In this document: in pieces, positions 1 through 5,188 of the stretch | How the letters are laid out: every line of letters begins with the position of its first letter | Numbering within the stretch: position 1 is the stretch's first letter | Assembly (NCBI GenBank): GCA_026984385.1 | Contig: JALSSH010000039.1 | Span: 1 to 5,188, forward strand | Origin: Ardenticatenia bacterium | GTDB taxonomy: Bacteria; Chloroflexota; Anaerolineae; Aggregatilineales; Aggregatilineaceae | Direction of reading: 5' to 3' | Length of the DNA stretch: 5,188 nucleotides | Made by a program: the position numbers and the translations under genes | Notes under the pieces: generated by a model | What the model was told of the DNA's origin: nothing | The model's input: the letters and a program-made list of their open reading frames with translations, nothing else | Databases searched by the model: none

Positions 1-542
1 CGCCCACTCATTTTGTGTGTGGGGTAACGTTTGTGCCAGTAAGCGAAAATCTCGCGCAGCGTTTTTTTCAGCGCGTTTAGCCGTGTGGCGTCAATGACAA
101 TGGCTTGAGGGGCATCTGGGCGCAAGTCGGCGGTGGTGTCCACGTCAGGGAAGGCGACCGCCGAGTACACCGCGAAATCTAGGCGGCGAGTGCGCTCGTC
201 GTTGTGCAACCAGTCCAACAAGGCGTAGCGGCTGCGGTCGGCTTGGGCGAAGGGGTCTTTGATCGTATACACCGTCCCGTTGCGGCTGAGGCTGCTCCAC
301 ACGTTGCGCTCGACTTTGATCTGCCCGCCCTTCACCTCCAAAACGAGCACGCCGTGTTCGGGATGTGCAAGCACAAAATCCGCTTCCCCCACCGAGCCGT
401 GTTCGCGGACGTTGTGCGTGATCCACTTGACGCTGTGGATAACGGTGTACTCATCTGGCAGTTGCTCGAAGTAGCTGAGCATGTCTTGTTCAGCAGGGCT
501 TTGGGTGTCTTCTGCGCCAGAGCCTTGCAAGATGCGAGCCAT
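1..542 (-). CDS. NERD-domain (nuclease-related) protein, N-terminal part, runs off window
   Basis: The - strand reads open for 180 codons from an ATG at 540-542 to the window edge, so the C-terminus is missing. The translation has a NERD-type restriction-endonuclease-like core. GEADF (residues 52-56, with E53 and D55) is followed by LVLEVKGG (66-73), giving the E69-x-K71 pair of the PD-(D/E)xK-like site. KDPFAQA (95-101) with Q100 and Y106 resembles the Q-x-Y helix of this fold. The family is known in DNA-processing proteins, often fused to UvrD/DEAD helicases. A helicase part beyond the window is inference. The ATG at 542 is chosen because AAGGAG lies 6 nt upstream (549-554). An in-frame ATG at 591-593 would add 17 residues but falls at the predicted transcription start and has no SD. 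It is divergent from the ABC operon and unlikely to share its function. Confidence 0.85.
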   Translation of the reverse strand, partial: MARILQGSGAEDTQSPAEQDMLSYFEQLPDEYTVIHSVKWITHNVREHGSVGEADFVLAHPEHGVLVLEVKGGQIKVERNVWSSLSRNGTVYTIKDPFAQADRSRYALLDWLHNDERTRRLDFAVYSAVAFPDVDTTADLRPDAPQAIVIDATRLNALKKTLREIFAYWHKRYPTHKMSG

Positions 543-548
543 CTTTTG

Positions 549-554
549 CTCCTT
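549..554 (-). promoter_or_regulatory. Ribosome binding site that decides the NERD gene start
   Basis: On the - strand the sequence AAGGAG stands 6 nt before the ATG at 542. The competing in-frame ATG at 593 has no purine-rich SD, so this site favours the shorter protein. Confidence 0.6.
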
Positions 555-598
555 GTCAGGGAATGTACCACCAAGCTTACGTGCTACGACCATTGTTC

Positions 599-627
599 AT
601 TATATAACATGCAAGGCAGCGTTCCGC
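599..627 (-). promoter_or_regulatory. Candidate promoter for the NERD gene
   Basis: A perfect TATAAT lies on the - strand at 604-599, embedded in TGTTATATAAT. This also reads as an extended -10 (TG-n-TATATA). The -35 position (about 622-627, GCGGAA) is poor, so the call rests on the -10 and its place about 50 nt before the SD-supported start. The predicted transcription start is near 592. Confidence 0.45.
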
Positions 628-636
628 ATTTCATTT

Positions 637-650
637 TTCTTTTCAAAGAA
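637..650. promoter_or_regulatory. Small perfect dyad upstream of the NERD promoter
   Basis: TTCTTT-TC-AAAGAA is a perfect 6-bp inverted repeat with a 2-bp centre. It lies just upstream of the -35 position of the leftward promoter. It could be a regulator site, but it is short and AT-rich, so chance occurrence is quite possible. Confidence 0.2.
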
Positions 651-689
651 GCGTGTATCGCACTCTCCAAGCATGGCGTCTCTTTTTTG

Positions 690-709
690 TGTCCCAACTC
701 CTGTCCCAA
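690..709 (+). promoter_or_regulatory. Direct repeat TGTCCCAA x2, possible activator site
   Basis: Two identical octamers at 690-697 and 702-709 are separated by 4 bp, a 12-bp period close to one helical turn. They sit about 50-70 bp before the predicted start of the ABC operon, where activators often bind. Pho-type boxes are also direct repeats, but with an 11-bp period and a different core (CTGTCAT), so the match to Pho is weak. The regulator is unknown. Confidence 0.25.
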
Positions 710-713
710 TCCC

Positions 714-730
714 CGCAAAAAGCGTTTGCG
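714..730. promoter_or_regulatory. Dyad operator candidate overlapping the operon -35
   Basis: CGCAAA-AAGCG-TTTGCG is a perfect 6-bp inverted repeat with a 5-bp centre. It overlaps the -35 position (726-731) of the rightward promoter, a location expected for a repressor. The half-sites look like those of LacI-family operators such as the PurR site, but the spacing is wider than in PurR. No regulator gene is in the window, so assignment to a family is inference. Confidence 0.35.
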
Positions 731-755
731 CCGCAGGCCAAAAGTCCTATATAAT
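726..755 (+). promoter_or_regulatory. Candidate promoter of the ABC transporter operon
   Basis: A perfect TATAAT at 750-755 lies within TATATAAT. An 18-bp spacer precedes it, and the -35 hexamer at 726-731 is weak (TTGCGC, only TTG matching). The predicted transcription start is about 761-763, giving a leader of about 67 nt before the ATG at 829. A weak -35 together with flanking repeats suggests regulated transcription. Confidence 0.5.
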
Positions 756-758
756 GAA

Positions 759-802
759 GGTCATACTTTTGCGTCTACTGCATTAGAATGACCGCATTTT
801 TT
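759..802 (+). other. Leader dyad followed by a T6 run
   Basis: GGTCAT (759-764) pairs with ATGACC (788-793). Directly inside, TCTA (774-777) pairs with TAGA (784-787), leaving a 9-nt bulge on the left. A T6 run follows at 797-802. This resembles a weak attenuator. However, the predicted transcription start falls inside the left arm, so an RNA hairpin would form fully only if transcription starts slightly upstream. Confidence 0.2.
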
Positions 803-828
803 CAGCATTCACCTTAAGGGGAAACACC

Positions 829-1929
829 ATGAAGAAAAAAGCATCACTGTTCGTCTTAGCTTTTGCGTTGTTGGCCGTGCTGGTGCCGATTGTGGGGCCG
901 GCTGCTCAGGCCGCCGCTGAGAGCCTGACCGTGCTCTGCACGCCGCAGGAAGACTGGTGCGTCGCCATGACGCAGGCCTTCCAAGAAGAAACCGGCATCG
1001 AAACGTCCTACGTGCGCATGTCTTCCGGCGAGTCATTGGCGCGCATCCGCGCAACCGCTGACGATCCGGAATTTTCCGTTTGGTGGGGCGGCCCCGCAGA
1101 CGCCTTCATCGCGGCGTATGAAGAAGGCTTGCTCGAACCGTATGAGCCGGAATTGGCTTCTGTGTTGCCGCCGAACGCGGTGGGTAAGGACCATTCCTGG
1201 CATGGCGTGTACATCGGCGCGCTGGGCTTTTGCTCCAACGTGGACTTCTTGAACGAGCTGGGCATTGACCCGCCCACCTCTTGGGAAGACCTGCTCAATC
1301 CGGCGCTGAAGGGCAATGTGGCGATGGCACACCCCGCCACCTCCGGCACAGCCTTCACGACCTTCTGGACGATTGTCACGCTGAAGGCCGACGAGATGGA
1401 AGCGGAAGAGGAAGGCGCGGGATACGACGAAGACGGCAACCCGACCGACGCCGCTATTGACGCCGCTTTTGACTACTTCGCTCAATTGCACCAAAACATC
1501 CTCCAATACACGCGCTCCGGTTCGGCCCCGGGCAAGATGGCAGGCAATGGCGAGATCGCGGTGGCGATCATCTTCTCGCATGACTGCGTCAAGCTGCAAG
1601 TGGAAGGCTTCGAGGGCGTGCTGACCACCACCTTCCCCGAAGAAGGCACGGGCTATGAGATCGGCGGCATGGCGCTGTTGAAGAACGCGCCAGAGCCGGA
1701 AGCGGCCAAGCAGTGGATCGAGTGGGCTTTGACCCCCGAGGCGCAAGCTATCGGCGCAACGGTCAACTCGCTACAAATCCCGACCAACCCCAACACGCCT
1801 GTTCCCGATCTGGCCGTGAACCTGGACGAGGTCAACTTGGTGAACTACAACTTCACGGCTGCCGGTATGCACCGCACCGAGATCGCCGAGCGTTTCGACG
1901 CAGAGATCGCCCCTGCGCCGACCGAGTAA
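829..1929 (+). CDS. ABC transporter extracellular substrate-binding protein, AfuA/FbpA-like
   Basis: This 366-aa binding protein is exported and delivers its ligand to the permease encoded next. A Sec signal peptide is clear: MKKK, a hydrophobic stretch at about residues 7-23, then AQA (26-28) as a type I cleavage site. There is no lipobox. Family features are SVWWGGPAD (83-91), the anion-binding-like ATSGTAFTT (170-178), YTRSGSAPGK (227-236), the HD pair H251-D252, and EGTGYEIGG (272-280). Four cysteines (C37, C44, C135, C253) could form disulfides. There is no adjacent Tyr-Tyr pair as used by classical Fe(III)-binding FbpA. As I recall, AfuA of the sugar-phosphate importer has the HD and E residues in its site, so an organophosphate ligand is favoured, though not proven. 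An acid-rich stretch at 187-211 looks inserted. The start has AAGGGG (816-821) 7 nt upstream. It is the first gene of the operon. Confidence 0.93.
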   Translation: MKKKASLFVLAFALLAVLVPIVGPAAQAAAESLTVLCTPQEDWCVAMTQAFQEETGIETSYVRMSSGESLARIRATADDPEFSVWWGGPADAFIAAYEEGLLEPYEPELASVLPPNAVGKDHSWHGVYIGALGFCSNVDFLNELGIDPPTSWEDLLNPALKGNVAMAHPATSGTAFTTFWTIVTLKADEMEAEEEGAGYDEDGNPTDAAIDAAFDYFAQLHQNILQYTRSGSAPGKMAGNGEIAVAIIFSHDCVKLQVEGFEGVLTTTFPEEGTGYEIGGMALLKNAPEPEAAKQWIEWALTPEAQAIGATVNSLQIPTNPNTPVPDLAVNLDEVNLVNYNFTAAGMHRTEIAERFDAEIAPAPTE

Positions 1930-1959
1930 GCCGCGCTTTAGCGTCAAGTGAGTACGGAC

Positions 1960-1991
1960 GAGTCCCCCACCGCCTCTTGGTGGGGGGCTTT
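1960..1991 (+). terminator. Intercistronic hairpin (partial terminator / mRNA stabiliser)
   Basis: CCCCCACC (1964-1971) pairs perfectly with GGTGGGGG (1979-1986) around a 7-nt loop. Flanking bases extend the stem to about 11 bp with one G-T wobble. Only three T residues follow (1989-1991), so termination is probably partial. It lies between the binding-protein gene and the permease gene, 121 bp apart. Hairpins in this place are known to raise binding-protein levels over permease levels, as in malE-malF. Confidence 0.65.
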
Positions 1992-2036
1992 GCCATTACG
2001 CCGCGCGCACCGTTCGGCAGTTGGGTTGTGCAACGT

Positions 2037-2043
2037 AAGGGGG
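2037..2043 (+). promoter_or_regulatory. Ribosome binding site fixing a TTG start
   Basis: AAGGGGG ends 7 nt before the TTG at 2051. An in-frame TAA at 2036-2038 rules out any earlier start, and the next in-frame Met is residue 38, inside the first membrane helix. The permease therefore starts at TTG. Confidence 0.8.
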
Positions 2044-2050
2044 CGGACTT

Positions 2051-3784
2051 TTGAACAGGGTACTTAGTCGCCACATCAACGAATTTCGCCGTATTTTTCA
2101 AGACCCGGTGCTGTTTATCAGCCTGGTGCTGGTCGTCCTTTTTGTAGTTGTCGCGGTGCTGATGCCGATTTACGCGATGGTGGCCGAAAGCCGCTCACCG
2201 GACGGCCAACAACTTTTTGACCACTACCTCACTTCTCCCGTTTACCAGACGATCATCACCAACACGCTGAAAATGGGGCTGTTGGTGGCCGTTTTAGGGA
2301 CGGCGTTGGGCTTCCTTTTGGCCTATATTCAGGTCAAAGTGGATGTGCCCTTCAAGCGCTTTATGCACATCACCTACCTGGTCCCGATCATCTCGCCGCC
2401 CTTCGCAGTCGCCACCTCGGTTTTGCTGCTCTTCGGGCGCAATGGGATGATCTCCAAAGGGATATTTAACGAGCGCTACGACATTTACGGCCTGGACGGG
2501 CTGGCGCTGGTGCTCACGCTTTCCTACTTCACCATCGCCTATATGAACCTCAAAGGCATGATGCAGGCGCTCGACCCCGCGCTGGAAGAAGCGGCGACCA
2601 ATTTGGGCGCCAGCAAATGGCGCATCTTCCGCACGGTCACCGTGCCTATGCTCATCCCGGGCATCGGGGGGGCGTTGTTGTTGCTCTTCGTGGAGTCCAT
2701 CGCCGACTTGGGTAACCCGCTGGTGATGGGCGGCAACTACGAAGTGCTCTCTACCCGCATCTACATTTCCATCGTTGGGCTATACAACACCACAGCGGCA
2801 GCGGTGCTTTCTGTGATTTTGCTCGTGCCGTCGTTGCTCGTCTTTGCTGTGCAGCGCTATTGGATCAGCCGCACGTCGGTTGTTTCGGTGACCGGCAAGC
2901 CGACCGGCACGCCGCAAAAGATACGCCACCCGCTGGCGCGTTGGTCGCTTTTCGGCGTGGGCATGTTTGTTTCGCTTTTCATCTTGCTGGTGTATAGCGT
3001 GATTTTTGTGGGCGCTTTCACCAAAGTGATCAACATCAACAACAGTTTTACGCTAGATCACTTTGATTTTGTGATCAACGGCTACGGCTCGGAGGCGATG
3101 AAGGACACCACGCAACTTTCGATCATCTCCACGCCGATAGCGGGCATTTTGGGCATGGTGATCGCGTTTTTGGTGGCGCGCAAGCAATTTTTTGGCCGCA
3201 GCGCGCTCGATTTTTCTACCATGCTCGGCATCGCCGTCCCCGGCACGATCATCGGCATCGGCTATTTGCTGGTTTTCAACTCCGCGACCACCGTTACCCT
3301 GCCCGTGTTGGGGGAGGTGACGCTGATCCCGAAATTGACCGGCGGGCGAGCGATGTTCGGCGGGGCGCTGGCGATTGTGTTGGTGTACATCGTGCGCAGC
3401 ACACCGGCGGCTTTGCGCGCGGGGGTGGCGGCGCTTTCGCAAATCGATCCGGCGATTGAAGAAGCCTCGATCAGCTTGGGCGCGGACAACGTGCGCACCT
3501 TTTGGAGCATCACCTTACCGCTGGTGCGCCCGGCGTTTTTCTCCGGCTTGGTTTACGCCTTCGCCCGCTCCATGACCACGATCTCGGCCATTGTGTTCCT
3601 CACCACGCCGCGCACCAAGATTATGACGCACCAAATCCTCAACGAAGTAGAAAACGGACGCTACGGCAACGCCTTTGCCTATTGCGTGATCCTGATCTTG
3701 ATCGTGTTGGCGGCTATCGGCGTACTTTCGGTCGTCGTGGGCACGTCCACCGGTGCAGAAAAAACCATAGAAGGAGGCGCATAA
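2051..3784 (+). CDS. ABC transporter permease, fused double-domain (AfuB/FbpB type)
   Basis: This 577-aa inner-membrane protein forms the whole channel in one chain. Two homologous six-helix halves are visible. Helices lie at about 20-41, 72-94, 104-128, 150-172, 199-219 and 247-268, and again at about 298-322, 356-377, 388-410, 434-456, 490-515 and 543-565. Each half has the cytoplasmic EAA loop that docks onto the ATPase: EEAATNLGASKW (179-190) and EEASISLGADNV (470-481), each followed by the T-x-P-hydrophobic segment (VTVPML, ITLPLV). Fused permeases of 500-700 residues are usual in the Fe(III)/sugar-phosphate/phosphonate importer group, so the length is normal. The start is TTG at 2051. 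The end of the gene carries the SD of the ATPase (AAGGAGG, 3771-3777), and its TAA directly precedes the next ATG, suggesting translational coupling. Confidence 0.95.
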   Translation: MNRVLSRHINEFRRIFQDPVLFISLVLVVLFVVVAVLMPIYAMVAESRSPDGQQLFDHYLTSPVYQTIITNTLKMGLLVAVLGTALGFLLAYIQVKVDVPFKRFMHITYLVPIISPPFAVATSVLLLFGRNGMISKGIFNERYDIYGLDGLALVLTLSYFTIAYMNLKGMMQALDPALEEAATNLGASKWRIFRTVTVPMLIPGIGGALLLLFVESIADLGNPLVMGGNYEVLSTRIYISIVGLYNTTAAAVLSVILLVPSLLVFAVQRYWISRTSVVSVTGKPTGTPQKIRHPLARWSLFGVGMFVSLFILLVYSVIFVGAFTKVININNSFTLDHFDFVINGYGSEAMKDTTQLSIISTPIAGILGMVIAFLVARKQFFGRSALDFSTMLGIAVPGTIIGIGYLLVFNSATTVTLPVLGEVTLIPKLTGGRAMFGGALAIVLVYIVRSTPAALRAGVAALSQIDPAIEEASISLGADNVRTFWSITLPLVRPAFFSGLVYAFARSMTTISAIVFLTTPRTKIMTHQILNEVENGRYGNAFAYCVILILIVLAAIGVLSVVVGTSTGAEKTIEGGA

Positions 3785-4879
<1,095 letters not shown>

Positions 4880-4883
4880 GAGG

Positions 4884-4931
4884 GCGGGGGCGTTGCCCCC
4901 GCGCCCCCAGCAGGGGGCAGACGCCCCCTGC
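4884..4931. repeat. Two tandem GC-only hairpins just after the operon
   Basis: The first hairpin pairs GCGGGGGC (4884-4891) with GCCCCCGC (4895-4902) around a GTT loop. The second pairs GCAGGGGGC (4910-4918) with GCCCCCTGC (4923-4931) around AGAC. Both are perfect. An alternative pairing CCCCC-AGCA-GGGGG (4904-4917) competes with them. They begin 4 nt after the ATPase stop and could block RNA decay or stop polymerase, but no T run follows, so a classical intrinsic terminator is not shown. Confidence 0.6.
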
Positions 4932-4936
4932 ACCCC

Positions 4937-4966
4937 CCGCGAGCCGCGCTAACGCGCGCCTCGCGG
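4937..4966. repeat. Two-level hairpin
   Basis: CCGCGAG (4937-4943) pairs perfectly with CTCGCGG (4960-4966), and CGCG-CTAA-CGCG (4945-4956) forms an inner stem. It continues the palindrome series between the tandem hairpins and the nested element to its right. Confidence 0.55.
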
Positions 4967-4969
4967 AGC

Positions 4970-5117
4970 GAACGTCCGCCGCTGCCCCAAGCGTTTGCGG
5001 TGATTGCGCGTTTGGGCGCGCCGCCGAGCCGCGCTCCGCGCGGCTGACGCGCGGCGGATGCCGCGCGTAGTGCGCCGAAGGCGCACGGGCGGCGCGCCCT
5101 CCCGACGGCGGACGTTC
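4970..5117. repeat. Nested multi-branched palindromic element (four-way junction fold)
   Basis: An outer perfect 12-bp inverted repeat (4970-4981 with 5106-5117, arm GAACGTCCGCCG) encloses a second perfect 12-bp repeat (5014-5025 with 5088-5099, arm GGGCGCGCCGCC). The second encloses three perfect hairpins: 5027-5045 (8 bp, loop TCC), 5047-5068 (9 bp, loop GGAT) and 5070-5086 (7 bp, loop GAA). The four linkers at the junction are single bases (5026, 5046, 5069, 5087). The left gap between the stems (4982-5013) contains a competing pairing, 4986-4993 with 5009-5016. No wobble pair is needed in any main stem. It could be a REP/MITE-like repeat, a cruciform-forming DNA site or a structured RNA. 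No coding sequence is supported here. Confidence 0.7.
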
Positions 5118-5188
5118 CCCAGCAGCGCACCTTCACCGTCCCCTGCCGCGCCCAGCGTGAGCGCCCCACACCAACGCACCCTTATAAT
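5118..5188 (+). promoter_or_regulatory. Tail with TATAAT at the window edge, possible promoter of next gene
   Basis: The last six bases (5183-5188) are TATAAT, the same -10 form seen at both upstream promoters. No good -35 is seen about 17 bp upstream. The rest of the tail (5118-5182) is C-rich and shows no gene I can support. Confidence 0.25.

Noticed and set aside
204..791. Long + strand open frame (195 codons) opposite the NERD gene
   Set aside because: It is antisense to the well-supported NERD reading, has no SD, and its protein shows no recognisable domain.
4884..4931. Classical rho-independent terminator
   Set aside because: The hairpins are strong but no T run follows either one, so only a general 3'-end role is possible.
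5014..5099. tRNA-like cloverleaf
   Set aside because: The closing stem is 12 bp, the hairpin loops have only 3-4 nt, and there is no T-loop or anticodon-loop sequence.
4884..5117. CRISPR array
   Set aside because: There are no regularly spaced identical repeats; the structure is made of different inverted repeats.
4949..5188. - strand frame open to the right edge, with a protein-like start near 5179
   Set aside because: The first residues look plausible, but the frame runs through the palindromic element and ends in Arg-rich sequence. It could be the tail of a gene only if the sequence beyond the window supports it.
5115..5188. + strand Pro/Ser/Ala-rich reading at the right edge
   Set aside because: It has no start codon or SD, and C-rich DNA gives such readings easily; the TATAAT at the end argues for non-coding sequence.

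Overview
The window looks like a piece of a GC-rich bacterial chromosome. The genes are GC-rich and codon-biased, while the intergenic stretch at 594-828 is clearly more AT-rich. The main content is a complete three-gene ABC importer operon on the + strand: a secreted substrate-binding protein (829-1929), a fused double permease (2051-3784) and an ATPase (3785-4879). The order and protein types match the AfuABC/FbpABC group, which includes Fe(III), sugar-phosphate and phosphonate importers. The style of the binding protein suggests Chloroflexota (Anaerolineae/Caldilineae-like), but that is inference from memory of the family, not a database result.

Left region (1-542, - strand): the N-terminal 180 codons of a NERD-domain (nuclease-related) protein. 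It runs off the window edge and is possibly the front of a NERD-helicase. It is transcribed divergently from the ABC operon.

Divergent intergenic region (543-828): two facing promoter candidates carry the same 11-mer, TATATAATGAA, one on each strand. Between them lie a direct repeat (two TGTCCCAA copies 12 bp apart), a perfect dyad CGCAAA-N5-TTTGCG overlapping the operon's -35 position, and a TTCTTT-TC-AAAGAA dyad. No regulator gene is present in the window.

Operon: the binding-protein gene is followed by a strong GC-rich hairpin with only a short T run. This is a typical arrangement for making more binding protein than permease. The permease starts at a TTG codon, fixed by an in-frame stop just upstream and a good Shine-Dalgarno (SD) site. 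Its stop codon directly abuts the ATPase start codon. Together they would form a binding protein outside the membrane, a single-chain 12-helix channel and a cytoplasmic ATPase dimer. Binding-site-like residues (an HD pair, EGTGYE, the SGSAP region, and no adjacent tyrosine pair) make an organophosphate such as a sugar phosphate a better guess than free Fe(III), but the substrate is not proven.

Right region (4880-5188): no convincing gene. From 4884 to 5117 it is an unbroken series of perfect palindromes. It ends in a nested structure in which a 12-bp stem encloses a second 12-bp stem, which encloses exactly three hairpins joined by single-nucleotide linkers, a compact four-way junction. This is the most unusual item in the window. 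It may be a REP-like or MITE-like mobile repeat, or a structured RNA or DNA element.
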